41,097 nucleotides of DNA from Citrobacter sp. Res13-Sevr-PEB04-36 (GTDB lineage: Bacteria; Pseudomonadota; Gammaproteobacteria; Enterobacterales; Enterobacteriaceae), in the NCBI RefSeq assembly GCF_015672735.1, contig NZ_JADABY010000051.1, positions 1 through 41,097 of the forward strand, read 5' to 3'. The stretch's first letter is position 1; every line of letters begins with the position of its first letter. Positions 1-9,388 of the stretch are shown here, piece after piece. Made by a program: the position numbers and the translations under genes. The notes under the pieces are model-generated. The model was not told where the DNA came from, ran no database searches, and was given only the letters and a program-made list of their open reading frames with translations.

Positions 1-1237
1 GCAGTACGGCTACCGCGTAAGGTGCGGCTATTCCGCTGATACGCCCTACCGCATTTGCCAGTCCGGAGCCACGAAGTTTCGCTTCGGTTGGCCATATTTC
101 TGGTACATATACCGCCGAGGCATAGCAAACATACATATACACGAAGGTAATCAGGAAAAAACCAATTAACGTAATCAATAGCATGCTGGTTTGCAATGAG
201 TAGATATATCCCAGCACAGCAATTAATATTAACAATCCCACACCCATTGTCTTCCTGGGTATTTTATCCATCACCAGCATGGCGATAAATATGCCAAACG
301 GCGCGCCAAACATACTCATGGTATTTAAGACGATGGAATCTTTCAGGTTAATGCCCTGGGTCATAAATATCGTCGGCAGCCAGTTAATTAAGGTGTACTG
401 CACGACGTTCATGGCGATAAGAACAAAGGAACCTAAAATAACGCGCTTCAGTAATACGCCGGTTAATAAAGCCGAATACGGAACAGAGCGCGGTGGTTTG
501 CCGTCATCTTCTATCACCACCGGCGGCAATGGCTTACCCGTCTGCTGAACCACACCTTCTTCTATTGCCCGCATCACCTTTTCAGCTTCCTGATAGCGTC
601 CGCGAGACTCCAGCCAGCGAGGCGACTCAGGGAACCAGCGCCAGGCAATCACGGTTGCAATCAGCGACAGCACCGCCGGGATCAGCAGCTGTACGCGCCA
701 GTTCCACTCCGCGCTGATTAATGGCGTCAGCCCCATCGCAATCAACGAGCACAGCGGATAAGACCAGTTACCGATAAACGAGACCCGACTGGACCAGGTG
801 CCACGATTTCTGCCGGGCATATATTCGGTGAATCCGGCAAATAAGGTCACCAGTAGCGCACCTAATCCCACCCCCATCACAAAACGGCAGGCAATCAGGA
901 AGGCCATATTCGGCGAAAAGGCCCCCACAACCATGGCGATAATATGAATCGCTTCATACAGGATAAAGGCATTTTTGCGCCCGGTTTTATCCCCGATAAT
1001 TCCCCCGGCAAGCGCGCCGAGAAACATGCCTGCCGTAGTAATTGCGGAAAATGTGGCAGTGGTGGAATTATCTGTCCAGCCGAATTCTTTTAATTGCGCG
1101 AGAATTAATCCGCCGACGGCATTGCTCCAGCACACTAATAATCCAAAGGCTACCATGGCAAACATTGATGAATGCCAGCGGCAGTCAGGCAACCTGTCCA
1201 ACCGGGCGCCGCAGTGCGGTTTTGTTATTTGTTCCAT
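1..1237 (-). CDS. ydjK: MFS sugar-type transporter YdjK, C-terminus cut by window edge
   Basis: Open frame on the minus strand from ATG at 1237 through the window start, about 412 codons; E. coli YdjK has about 459, so roughly 47 C-terminal residues lie outside. I translated it from the sequence: it begins MEQITKPHCGARLDRLPDC and runs into alternating hydrophobic helices with the MFS signature G-G-I-I-G-D-K-T-G-R-K between helices 2 and 3. It is an inner-membrane transporter of the sugar porter type; the substrate is not established. It lies 26 bp downstream of ydjL on the same strand, so the two are probably co-transcribed, as in the E. coli ydj carbohydrate-catabolism cluster. Identity rests on remembered similarity to E. 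coli YdjK over the whole visible length. Confidence 0.9.
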   Translation of the reverse strand, partial: MEQITKPHCGARLDRLPDCRWHSSMFAMVAFGLLVCWSNAVGGLILAQLKEFGWTDNSTTATFSAITTAGMFLGALAGGIIGDKTGRKNAFILYEAIHIIAMVVGAFSPNMAFLIACRFVMGVGLGALLVTLFAGFTEYMPGRNRGTWSSRVSFIGNWSYPLCSLIAMGLTPLISAEWNWRVQLLIPAVLSLIATVIAWRWFPESPRWLESRGRYQEAEKVMRAIEEGVVQQTGKPLPPVVIEDDGKPPRSVPYSALLTGVLLKRVILGSFVLIAMNVVQYTLINWLPTIFMTQGINLKDSIVLNTMSMFGAPFGIFIAMLVMDKIPRKTMGVGLLILIAVLGYIYSLQTSMLLITLIGFFLITFVYMYVCYASAVYVPEIWPTEAKLRGSGLANAVGRISGIAAPYAVAVL

Positions 1238-1263
1238 GCGATAACGTTCCTTTAATAAATAGG

Positions 1264-2340
1264 TTATTCATCAAAGTCGTAAGTCATGATGACTTTAATC
1301 GCGGTTTTATCGACCATAGCATCAAACCCTTCGCGCCATTGTGAGAGGCCAATACGGTGAGTAATCATTGGTTTAACATTGATCGCGCCGCTGGCCAGCA
1401 GGCGGATAGCGTTGCGCCAGGACGTGGAGTCATAGGCCATATGACCAATGATGCTTTTATTCCACGCGGTAATGTCGTTGATGGAGAAATCGAGTGGTTT
1501 AAAGCCCATACCCACGCGGACGACTTCACCGTTTGGACGGAGCATTTCAATCGATTGTTTAAGCGCAATATTGGCCCCGGAACATTCGATAACCAGTCCC
1601 AGATTGTCTTTACCGCAGATTTCCTGGCAGCGCGCAACCACATCGTCGGTCGAGCCATTCACTACCGCCGTCGCGCCCAGTTCTTTGGCGATCGGGAAAC
1701 GCACCGCTACGTCCTCTTCCAGCCCAACCATCACGATATTGACAGCCCCCATAATGCGCGCCATCTGTACTGAAAAGAGACCCAATGGGCCGGTACCGAA
1801 AACCACCACATCCTGGCCTGGCAGAAATTTAGATTGCTGAGCGATGGATTTATAGGCGTTGCAGATGGGGTCAAGTACCGCGGCTTCTTCATAATCAACG
1901 CCCTGCGGGATTTCCCACAGCGCGTGACGGTGAATTTTGAGGATCTCGCCCGGCACCAGACAGTATTTCGAAAATCCACCGCCCCAGGTATTGTTATCCA
2001 GACCCAAATTTACTTTTTCTGTACAACACAGAAAATCGCCTTGTTCACAGGCTGGACAGACACCGCAGACGTGCCCGCTATTGTCAGAGACCACCCGCTG
2101 ACCCACTTTCCAGTCCTTGACCTTTTCCCCCACTCGCACAATGTTGCCGGCAAATTCGTGACCACGAACGGAGTTGAACTGATCGGAACCGCTGTCAACG
2201 TTGTAATGTTTCATGTCCGCGCCGCAGATAGCTGCCGCTTTGATTTCAATCACTACGTCATCCGGGCCGCATACCGGTTCCGGCACGTCAATCATCTTAT
2301 AGCCGCCAAAGGCCTTACCAAATCTTGCCAGTGCTTTCAT
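1264..2340 (-). CDS. ydjL: Zinc-dependent alcohol/polyol dehydrogenase YdjL
   Basis: A 358-residue medium-chain zinc dehydrogenase. I use the ATG at 2340 (MKALARFGKAFGGYK), which gives the length of E. coli YdjL; an upstream extension adds 24 residues with no family similarity. A GGAAGA Shine-Dalgarno lies just upstream on the minus strand. Visible parts are the catalytic-zinc motif A-A-I-C-G-A-D near residue 37, GHEFAG, the structural-zinc cysteine lobe C-G-V-C-P-A-C-E-Q-G-D-F-L-C-C near residues 92-106 and a Rossmann turn G-T-G-P-L-G-L near residue 180. It probably oxidises a sugar alcohol or related polyol with NAD(P); the substrate is unknown. It forms an operon with the transporter ydjK. 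Family assignment is firm; substrate is inference. Confidence 0.92.
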   Translation of the reverse strand: MKALARFGKAFGGYKMIDVPEPVCGPDDVVIEIKAAAICGADMKHYNVDSGSDQFNSVRGHEFAGNIVRVGEKVKDWKVGQRVVSDNSGHVCGVCPACEQGDFLCCTEKVNLGLDNNTWGGGFSKYCLVPGEILKIHRHALWEIPQGVDYEEAAVLDPICNAYKSIAQQSKFLPGQDVVVFGTGPLGLFSVQMARIMGAVNIVMVGLEEDVAVRFPIAKELGATAVVNGSTDDVVARCQEICGKDNLGLVIECSGANIALKQSIEMLRPNGEVVRVGMGFKPLDFSINDITAWNKSIIGHMAYDSTSWRNAIRLLASGAINVKPMITHRIGLSQWREGFDAMVDKTAIKVIMTYDFDE

Positions 2341-2637
2341 TGCGTCTTCCTTTGTGTTTAGTTTTGCATCAGTGGCACCAATACTTAACCACTCCATCTT
2401 CAAGGTCAACACAAAATCTTTAAAACACAGATAATGATCTGTATTTCACAACTTAGATCACAAATAGAAGTAAACATGCCCTAAATTTCAAAGGGCCATG
2501 GAAGCCGCTTCGCTAAACATGGCGTGAACCCCTTCGCATTTTTCCTTTTTGTAAACTGCTAGTCTGCGAGAGCTGTTTTTTTCGCCACGCGATTACCGTG
2601 GCGTGTTTGCTTATTTAAATGTCAAAGAGGAACACCG
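2341..2637. other. Divergent ydjL/chitinase intergenic region
   Basis: A 297-bp gap between two divergent genes. It holds the Shine-Dalgarno of ydjL at the left and AAGAGGAA about 7 bp before the chitinase ATG at the right. Around 2452-2466 there is a CRP-like right half (TAGATCACA), but its left half does not match. I see no confident promoter boxes and no small open frame with a good start. Confidence 0.4.
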
Positions 2638-3891
2638 ATGAAACTTTTGCCTTTGTTGGCAGCATTACCCCTGCTCTGCGCGAGCGTTGTTTCCGCTAAC
2701 ACCCTGATGTCTGTCGGTTACTTTAACGGCGGCGGCGATGTCACTGCCGGTCCTGGTGGCGATATCAATAAACTGGACGTACGCCAGATTACCCATCTCA
2801 ACTACTCCTTTGGCCTGGTCTACAACAACGAAAAAGACGAAACCAACGATGCGTTAAAAGACCCCAGCAAACTGCATCAAATTTGGCTGTCGCCGAAAGT
2901 ACAGGCTGATTTGCAGAAGATCCCCACATTGCGTAAACAGAACCCTAACCTGAAAGTGCTGCTTTCTGTGGGCGGCTGGGGGGCGCGTGGGTTCTCAGGT
3001 GCAGCAGCAACCAAAGGATCCCGCGCGGTGTTTATTCAATCCGTGCAGGAGATTGTGAAGAAATACAACCTGGATGGCATCGACCTCGACTGGGAGTATC
3101 CGGTAAACGGCGCATGGGGGCTGGTCGAAAGCCAGCCTGCCGATCGTGATAATTTTACCGCGCTGCTGAAAGAACTGCGTAGCGCGATGGGTCCGCAAAA
3201 ACTGGTCACCATCGCCGTAGGTGCGAACGCGGACAGCCCGAAAAGCTGGGTGGATGTCAAAGCAATTGCCCCGCTGCTCGACTACATCAACCTGATGACC
3301 TACGACATGGCCTACGGTACTCAGTACTTCAACTCCAATCTTTATGATTCGACGCAATGGCCAACGGTGGCCGCTGCAGATAAATACAGCGCCGATTTTG
3401 TAGTTAATAACTATCTCGCAGCTGGATTAAAACCAGGTCAGATGAACCTCGGGATTGGTTTCTATGGGCGGGTACCAAAACGCGCCATCGAGCCGGGGAT
3501 TGACTGGAGCAAGCCGGATGCACAAAAAAATCCAGCCACCCAACCCTACTTCGAACCACAGCAAATTGAATTGTTCAAATCACTGGACGTTGACCTGACC
3601 AAAGATACCTATGTGAAGTACAACGACATCGTAGCGAAGCTGATTAACGATCCGCAAAAGCGCTTTAGCCAGCACTGGGATGATGAAGCGAAAGTGCCGT
3701 GGCTGTCGGTGCAATCGGCTGACGGCAAAACGCTGTTTGCCCTCTCTTACGAGAACCCACGTTCAGTCGCCATCAAAGCGGACTACATCAAGAGCAAGGG
3801 GCTGGGCGGGGCTATGTTCTGGGAGTATGGCGCGGACGATAAAAACCAACTGGCTAAGCAGCTGGCTGAGTCGTTAGGGATTAAACACTGA
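2638..3891 (+). CDS. Secreted GH18 chitinase
   Basis: 417 residues, with a Sec signal peptide (MKLLPLLAALPLLCASVVSA, predicted cleavage after residue 20) and one glycoside hydrolase family 18 TIM barrel. The SxGG strand motif is L-S-V-G-G-W-G at 109-115. The catalytic DxxDxDxE motif is D146-G-I-D149-L-D151-W-E153, complete, with E153 as the expected acid. Further barrel motifs are M-T-Y-D-M near residue 220 and F-W-E-Y near the C-terminus. No carbohydrate-binding module is visible. It should hydrolyse chitin or chito-oligosaccharides in the periplasm or outside the cell. It is followed by yajD 93 bp downstream on the same strand. Neither gene lies between ydjL and yeaC in E. coli, so this is a lineage-specific gain here or a loss there. 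Confidence 0.9.
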   Translation: MKLLPLLAALPLLCASVVSANTLMSVGYFNGGGDVTAGPGGDINKLDVRQITHLNYSFGLVYNNEKDETNDALKDPSKLHQIWLSPKVQADLQKIPTLRKQNPNLKVLLSVGGWGARGFSGAAATKGSRAVFIQSVQEIVKKYNLDGIDLDWEYPVNGAWGLVESQPADRDNFTALLKELRSAMGPQKLVTIAVGANADSPKSWVDVKAIAPLLDYINLMTYDMAYGTQYFNSNLYDSTQWPTVAAADKYSADFVVNNYLAAGLKPGQMNLGIGFYGRVPKRAIEPGIDWSKPDAQKNPATQPYFEPQQIELFKSLDVDLTKDTYVKYNDIVAKLINDPQKRFSQHWDDEAKVPWLSVQSADGKTLFALSYENPRSVAIKADYIKSKGLGGAMFWEYGADDKNQLAKQLAESLGIKH

Positions 3892-3984
3892 TCCCCACGT
3901 CGTGCACAATAGGTTATGATTATCGCTATCCGCTGCGCCTGATGTGGGTGCAGCTTTTCATATTCTACAGGAGCACGAGGTTTT

Positions 3985-4329
3985 ATGGCTTTTATCCCTA
4001 AAAATTACGCCCGTCTGGAAGTCGGATACCGGGAAAAGGCGCTTAAACTGTTCCCCTGGGTCTGCGGGCGTTGTTCGCGTGAGTTCGTGTATTCCAACCT
4101 GCGCGAGCTGACAGTACACCATATCGATCACGATCACGCCAATAACCCGGAAGATGGCAGTAACTGGGAGATGTTGTGCCTGTATTGCCACGATCATGAA
4201 CACTCGAAATACACCGAGGTAGATCAGTATGGTTCCACCGTGGTGGCGGGCGAAGATGCGCAGAAAGACGTCGGTGAGGCCAAATACAACCCGTTTGCCG
4301 ACCTTAAGGCAATGATGAACAAGAAGTAA
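3985..4329 (+). CDS. yajD: HNH nuclease-family protein YajD
   Basis: 114 residues, the full YajD length. It shows an HNH fold with paired zinc ligands: C-G-R-C near residues 30-33, the core H-H-I-D-H-D-H at about 48-54, N-W-E-M-L-C-L-Y-C-H-D-H-E-H following. An AGGAG Shine-Dalgarno lies 12-16 bp before the ATG. The HNH family covers many small DNA endonucleases, but the cellular role of YajD is unknown. In E. coli yajD lies near tsx, far from gapA, so finding it beside a chitinase upstream of yeaC is a position change. It may be an additional copy or the only copy; the window cannot tell. Confidence 0.93.
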   Translation: MAFIPKNYARLEVGYREKALKLFPWVCGRCSREFVYSNLRELTVHHIDHDHANNPEDGSNWEMLCLYCHDHEHSKYTEVDQYGSTVVAGEDAQKDVGEAKYNPFADLKAMMNKK

Positions 4330-4333
4330 GACC

Positions 4334-4368
4334 TTGCAGGTCCGTTACGGTAAACCGTGCCGGGCCTG
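4334..4368. terminator. Hairpin between convergent yajD and yeaC
   Basis: GCAGGTCCG pairs with CGGGCCTGC (one G-T type mismatch) around a loop that itself contains ACGGTAAACCGT. It sits between convergent stop codons. The following tract (ATGTTGTTT) is only modestly T-rich, so terminator function is tentative. Confidence 0.4.
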
Positions 4369-4390
4369 CGAATTCATGTTGTTTCCACAA

Positions 4391-4666
4391 TCAGGATTTG
4401 AACGTCGCAATCGGCTCAGGCGTTATCCCAAATTCAACTTTTAGCTGCTGCTTACTCTTCATGACCATCTCACCGTTGGTGTCGATAGTCATATGTTGCG
4501 CATCGATATTGTTACGCGCCTGCCATAACATCACCAGTTGCATGCTGTTCTCTTTTTGTTCGGTTGTCAGCGCGACGCCATCCGGCCATTTTCCAAGTTC
4601 AACGGCCGTCGATAAGCGCTGATAAACTTCCGGCGTCATGCTGTTGATCATCTCATCAAGATTCAT
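4391..4666 (-). CDS. yeaC: YeaC, small DUF1315 protein
   Basis: 91 residues, starting MNLDEMINSMTPEVYQRL, almost the same as E. coli YeaC (90 residues). It is acidic, helical and without signal peptide or membrane segment. Function is unknown. It lies 41 bp downstream of msrB on the same strand and is probably co-transcribed with it, an arrangement kept in E. coli. GAGGGTAAA gives a Shine-Dalgarno before the ATG. Confidence 0.93.
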   Translation of the reverse strand: MNLDEMINSMTPEVYQRLSTAVELGKWPDGVALTTEQKENSMQLVMLWQARNNIDAQHMTIDTNGEMVMKSKQQLKVEFGITPEPIATFKS

Positions 4667-4707
4667 TTTACCCTCACTCCCTTAGAATAATTTGCTGAAT
4701 CGTTTCT

Positions 4708-5121
4708 TCAGCCTTTAATCTGCTCACCGTTTTCATCGTCGGTAAAGTTCAAAGACGCTGAGTTAACGCAGTAGCGTTCACCGGTAGGTTTTGGACCATC
4801 CGGGAAGACATGTCCGAGGTGCGCATCGCAGTTGCCGCAACGAATTTCAATGCGCTGCATGCCGTGTGACGTATCCTTAATATAACGGATCGCCTCTTCG
4901 CTGACAGGCTCGTAAAAGCTAGGCCAGCCGCAGCCAGAATCGTATTTTGTATCAGAACGAAACAGCGCTTTATCGCAGATCAGGCAGTGGTAAACACCGT
5001 CCCGTTTGTTATGCAGCAAACGCCCGGTGAATGGCGGTTCAGTCCCATGATTCTGCGTTACGTAGAACTGCATTTCGGATAAATTTTTCTTTAGGTCTTC
5101 TGGAGAAGGTTGATTAGCCAT
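4708..5121 (-). CDS. msrB: Peptide methionine-(R)-sulfoxide reductase MsrB
   Basis: 137 residues from the ATG at 5121 ([10 protein letters not shown]), matching the E. coli length; the frame is open for ten more codons upstream but those lack family similarity. The enzyme reduces the R epimer of methionine sulfoxide in proteins. Two zinc-binding CxxC pairs are C46/C49 and C95/C98, and the catalytic cysteine is C118 in R-Y-C-V-N-S; C64 (S-G-C-G-W) is the usual position for other family cysteines. It is cytosolic. It is divergent from gapA across a 341-bp region, and yeaC follows downstream. Confidence 0.96.
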   Translation of the reverse strand: MANQPSPEDLKKNLSEMQFYVTQNHGTEPPFTGRLLHNKRDGVYHCLICDKALFRSDTKYDSGCGWPSFYEPVSEEAIRYIKDTSHGMQRIEIRCGNCDAHLGHVFPDGPKPTGERYCVNSASLNFTDDENGEQIKG

Positions 5122-6458
<1,337 letters not shown>

Positions 6459-6482
6459 GTTGAGATGAAACGGTAATCTGTA

Positions 6483-6509
6483 AGAGCGACTCAGGTCGCT
6501 CTTTTTTTT
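6483..6509 (+). terminator. Rho-independent terminator of gapA
   Basis: AGAGCGAC, loop TCAG, GTCGCTCT: a perfect 8-bp stem followed directly by a run of T residues. It lies 25 bp after the gapA stop. Confidence 0.95.
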
Positions 6510-6520
6510 GCTCAAAGATA

Positions 6521-6616
6521 TACCCGTCATACTTCAAGTTACAGGTGTGTTGGCTGCAGCAAGCGCTGTTCAAAACGGTTAACCGTTTTGTCCTGCAACT
6601 CGAATTATTAAGGGTA
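6521..6616. repeat. Palindromic enterobacterial interspersed repeat between gapA and yeaD
   Basis: A 96-bp imperfect inverted repeat. The outer arms are 6521-6545 (starting TACCCGTCATACTTCAAGTT) and 6592-6616 (ending CGAATTATTAAGGGTA), which pair at most positions when one is reverse-complemented. Inside lies a perfect 20-bp palindrome at 6571-6590 with arm CAAAACGGTT. The outer arm is a sequence I recognise as recurrent in intergenic regions of Citrobacter, Enterobacter and Yersinia relatives. It sits in the leader or promoter zone of yeaD and could form a long RNA hairpin. Confidence 0.7.
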
Positions 6617-6630
6617 AACAGGATTGCGTA

Positions 6631-7515
6631 ATGATTAATAAAATTTTTGCACTTCCGATAATCGAACAAATTTCCCCTGTTCTCTCCCGTCGTCAGTTTG
6701 ATGAACTGGAGGTTGTGGTGGTTGATCACCCGCAGGTTAAAGCCTCTTTCGCCCTACAGGGCGCTCATCTTCTGTCATGGAAACCGACCAGCGAAGATGA
6801 GATCCTGTGGTTAAGCAGCAATACGCCGTTTAAAACGGGTGTAGCGCTGCGTGGCGGCGTCCCTATTTGCTGGCCATGGTTTGGCCCGGCAGCACAGCCA
6901 GGGCTTCCCTCGCACGGTTTTGCCCGTAATCTGCCGTGGACGCTGAAAGCGCACAACGAAGATGACAACGGTGTGGTTCTGACGTTTGAACTGCAAAGTA
7001 GCGCTGAAACGCGTCAGCTTTGGCCGCATGAGTTTACGTTGTTAGCGCGTTTCAAAGTGGGCGCTACCTGCGAAATAGAACTGGAAGCCCACGGTGAATT
7101 TGAAACCACCTCCGCGCTGCACACCTATTTTAACGTCGGTGACATTGCAGCGGTGAAAGTGAGTGGCCTTGGTGACCGTCTGATCGATAAAGTTAACGAT
7201 GCGAAAGAAGATATCCTGGCTGATGGCATCCAGACGTTCCCGGACCGCACCGACCGCGTGTATCTGAACCCGGAAGCATGCAGCGTCATCCATGACGATT
7301 CACTGAACCGCAACATCGACGTCGTACACCATCACCATCTGAACGTTGTCGGCTGGAACCCGGGCCCGGCCCTGTCTGTCAGCATGGGTGATATGCCAGA
7401 TGACGGGTACAAAACGTTTGTGTGCGTAGAAACCGCTTACGCGACCGCTCCGCAGAAAACCACCGCTGAGAAACCTTCTCGCCTGGCACAAACGATTCGC
7501 GTGACTAAGCGCTAA
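6631..7515 (+). CDS. yeaD: D-hexose-6-phosphate mutarotase YeaD
   Basis: 294 residues, equal in length to E. coli YeaD. It belongs to the aldose-1-epimerase superfamily, glucose-6-phosphate 1-epimerase type, a cytosolic beta-sandwich enzyme that interconverts the alpha and beta anomers of hexose 6-phosphates. Typical motifs are G-A-H-L-L-S-W near residue 46, G-V-P-I-C-W-P-W-F-G near 75-84, the catalytic-type histidine in L-H-T-Y-F-N near 162-167 and the acid region V-C-V-E-T-A near 262-267. It follows the glycolytic gapA but is separated by a terminator and a palindromic repeat, so it may be transcribed from its own promoter or by readthrough. A BIME follows its stop. Confidence 0.94.
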   Translation: MINKIFALPIIEQISPVLSRRQFDELEVVVVDHPQVKASFALQGAHLLSWKPTSEDEILWLSSNTPFKTGVALRGGVPICWPWFGPAAQPGLPSHGFARNLPWTLKAHNEDDNGVVLTFELQSSAETRQLWPHEFTLLARFKVGATCEIELEAHGEFETTSALHTYFNVGDIAAVKVSGLGDRLIDKVNDAKEDILADGIQTFPDRTDRVYLNPEACSVIHDDSLNRNIDVVHHHHLNVVGWNPGPALSVSMGDMPDDGYKTFVCVETAYATAPQKTTAEKPSRLAQTIRVTKR

Positions 7516-7529
7516 GATTTTGCCCATTA

Positions 7530-7616
7530 CCTGATGGCGGCTACACCTTATCAGGCCTACGGAAACTGCAAAAACAGTTCGTAGGCCGGATAAGACGCGT
7601 GAGCATCGCTATCCGG
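7530..7616. repeat. REP/BIME element between yeaD and yeaE
   Basis: Two REP-type palindromic units in opposite orientation: CCTGATGGCGGCTACACC with TTATCAGGCCTACG, then CGTAGGCCGGATAAGACGCG with CGCTATCCGG. They lie between the convergent yeaD and yeaE. Such units commonly act as RNA-stabilising hairpins and gyrase or IHF sites. Confidence 0.85.
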
Positions 7617-7620
7617 TACA

Positions 7621-8475
7621 TCAGGCCATATCCAACGCCGTTTTACTGCCCGGAGCAGGATAAGCCTTATCCAGCCGTGCCAGCTCACTGGCCGAGAGCG
7701 TAATGTCCAGTGCAGCAGCATTTTGCTCAACATGCGTGACGTTTGCCGCTTTCGGAATGGCTATCACCCCCGGCTGCCGAATGACCCACGCCAGTAAAAT
7801 CTGCGCCGCGCTGGCATTGTGTGCATGCGCTATCTCATTCACCACCCCATTAGTTAGCAAATCACTGCGTAAACGCCCTGCCTGGGCCAGCGGGCTATAG
7901 GCCATGACAGGTAACTGCTGTTGCTGACACCACGGCAGCAAATCAAACTCAATACCGCGTGATGCTAAATGATACAGCACCTGGTTAGTCGCACATTGCT
8001 GCCCTCCCGCCACCTGCCATAGCGCCTGCATGTCTGCGTAGTCGAGATTAGAAACGCCCCAGCGGCGGATTTTCCCTTGAGCGATCAGCGTTTGCATCGC
8101 CTCAACAGTCTCGGCAAATGAAAAATTACCCGTCCAGTGCAACAGGTAGAGATCCAGATAATCGGTTTTCAGTCGCCGCAGACTCGCTTCGCAGGCCGCG
8201 ATGGCTTTCCGGCCTCCGGCATTCCAAGGATAAACTTTTGACACCAGAAAGGCATCATCACGTCGCCCCAACAGCGCCTCACCCACTATCTCTTCCGCTG
8301 CACCATCAGCGTACATTTCTGCAGTATCAATAAGGCGTAAACCCAGATCCAGTCCAGCACGCAGCGCCGCCACTTCAGCCCCCCGACAATGGGCATTTTC
8401 ACCCATATACCACGTCCCCTGCCCGATAGCAGGAAGCGCGACCTGCCCGGTGAACATTACCTGTTTATCTGTCAT
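7621..8475 (-). CDS. yeaE: Aldo-keto reductase YeaE
   Basis: 284 residues from ATG at 8475 (MTDKQVMFTGQVALPAIGQGT), the length of E. coli YeaE, preceded by AGGAG; the frame is open 27 codons further up without similarity. It is an NADPH-dependent aldo-keto reductase with a TIM barrel. The catalytic tetrad can be placed at D-T-A-E-M-Y (Asp and Tyr near residues 52-57), K in V-S-K-V-Y near 82 and H in L-L-H-W near 114. E. coli YeaE reduces methylglyoxal and related aldehydes. It is a single gene; an unusual dyad lies 58-78 bp upstream of its start and a second copy of the half-site lies 17-24 bp upstream. Confidence 0.93.
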   Translation of the reverse strand: MTDKQVMFTGQVALPAIGQGTWYMGENAHCRGAEVAALRAGLDLGLRLIDTAEMYADGAAEEIVGEALLGRRDDAFLVSKVYPWNAGGRKAIAACEASLRRLKTDYLDLYLLHWTGNFSFAETVEAMQTLIAQGKIRRWGVSNLDYADMQALWQVAGGQQCATNQVLYHLASRGIEFDLLPWCQQQQLPVMAYSPLAQAGRLRSDLLTNGVVNEIAHAHNASAAQILLAWVIRQPGVIAIPKAANVTHVEQNAAALDITLSASELARLDKAYPAPGSKTALDMA

Positions 8476-8491
8476 CGCGGTCTCCTGTGTT

Positions 8492-8553
8492 TTGCACCAC
8501 AGTAAAGCAAAACCCCACGCATGCGTCCTGTAATGGTGCACAAATTGCACCAT
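8492..8553. promoter_or_regulatory. Three-half-site dyad operator upstream of yeaE
   Basis: ATGGTGCA (8533-8540), spacer CAAAT, TGCACCAT (8546-8553) is an exact inverted repeat. The half TTGCACCA occurs again at 8492-8499, exactly 53 bp from its copy at 8545-8552, about five helical turns. The layout is that of a regulator site with an auxiliary half-site at the yeaE promoter. The regulator is unknown to me. The TGCACC element recalls NtrC sites, but the halves face the opposite way. Confidence 0.55.
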
Positions 8554-8594
8554 CATCGTTTGGGGTAATTACTGCCCTGCATGCCAACAGACAC

Positions 8595-8621
8595 AAAAAA
8601 AGCCCGCAATATTGCGGGCTT
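8595..8621 (-). terminator. Rho-independent terminator of mipA
   Basis: Read on the minus strand: AAGCCCGCAAT/ATTGCGGGCTT, an 11-bp perfect stem followed by a T run (the A run at 8595-8600 on the plus strand). It lies 20 bp beyond the mipA stop. Confidence 0.9.
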
Positions 8622-8641
8622 CTGTTCAGCATGGTCGATTA

Positions 8642-9388
8642 TCAGAACTTGTAGGTAATACCCGTGGAGATCAAACCCGTCCAGGACTTGTCCACCATCG
8701 GACTGTCGGTCACTTCGTCAGACAGGTGGGTATAACGTGCCGTCGCGTACGCGCTCCAGTTACCGATAAAGTTATAATTTGCGCTCAGTTCCAGGTACGG
8801 GTTCCAGCTACTATTTGGATCATAGCTGCGCAGGCCGCTGCGAGAAGATTCGTGATGCGACACACCATAGTAGTATTCGTTTTGGTTTTCGCTGTTCCAC
8901 TCGATGCCGATCCCCGGCGTCAGCGTCAGGCCACCGTTGGTGTAACGGTACAACCACGCCAGATCCCACACAATACCATTACTGTTGTCCAGCGCGTCTC
9001 CAGCAAGACTGGTACGCAGGAAGCCGTATTGCGTATTGTGGACGTAAGACAGACCGGCCATCATGGTGCTCTTACGTTTATCAAGACGACGTAGTTGGCT
9101 GTTATCGCTGTCGCCCGGTTTAAAGTACATCGGCGACCAGTAGGCCATGACAGAGAGCTTATCGGTGTTGTCATTCCACAGGTAGTAACCGCCGCCCAGA
9201 CCACGGAACCAGAAGTTCTCGCTGTCATAGGTCACAACAGGTACCGGGTAAACGTCATTATCGTATTGTTTATAAGCGTTCTCAACCACACCAACGCCAG
9301 CGCCCAGCGTCAGGTTGCTTTCGGCTTGTGCTACGCTAGATGAGGTGGCAATAAGCACGCCAAGTGCCAGAAGTTTGAGTTTGGTCAC
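8642..9388 (-). CDS. mipA: MltA-interacting outer membrane protein MipA
   Basis: 248 residues from a GTG at 9388 (read as M-T-K-L-K-L-L-A-L-G-V), which matches the family length and gives a clean signal peptide ending near A-Q-A. The open frame continues upstream for about 100 codons with no similarity, and no ATG fits. The mature protein is a MipA/OmpV-family beta-barrel with many aromatic, Gly-rich strands and a C-terminal phenylalanine (I-T-Y-K-F). E. coli MipA is a scaffold that joins the lytic transglycosylase MltA to PBP1B; OmpV-type relatives also affect antibiotic susceptibility. It is a single-gene unit with its own terminator. Confidence 0.93.
   Translation of the reverse strand: MTKLKLLALGVLIATSSSVAQAESNLTLGAGVGVVENAYKQYDNDVYPVPVVTYDSENFWFRGLGGGYYLWNDNTDKLSVMAYWSPMYFKPGDSDNSQLRRLDKRKSTMMAGLSYVHNTQYGFLRTSLAGDALDNSNGIVWDLAWLYRYTNGGLTLTPGIGIEWNSENQNEYYYGVSHHESSRSGLRSYDPNSSWNPYLELSANYNFIGNWSAYATARYTHLSDEVTDSPMVDKSWTGLISTGITYKF

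Noticed and set aside
1834-2361. Long plus-strand open frame opposite ydjL
   Set aside because: Antisense shadow of a conserved gene with no independent start signal or family pattern.
2452-2466. CRP-like site upstream of ydjL
   Set aside because: Only the right half TCACA fits; the left half does not match TGTGA.
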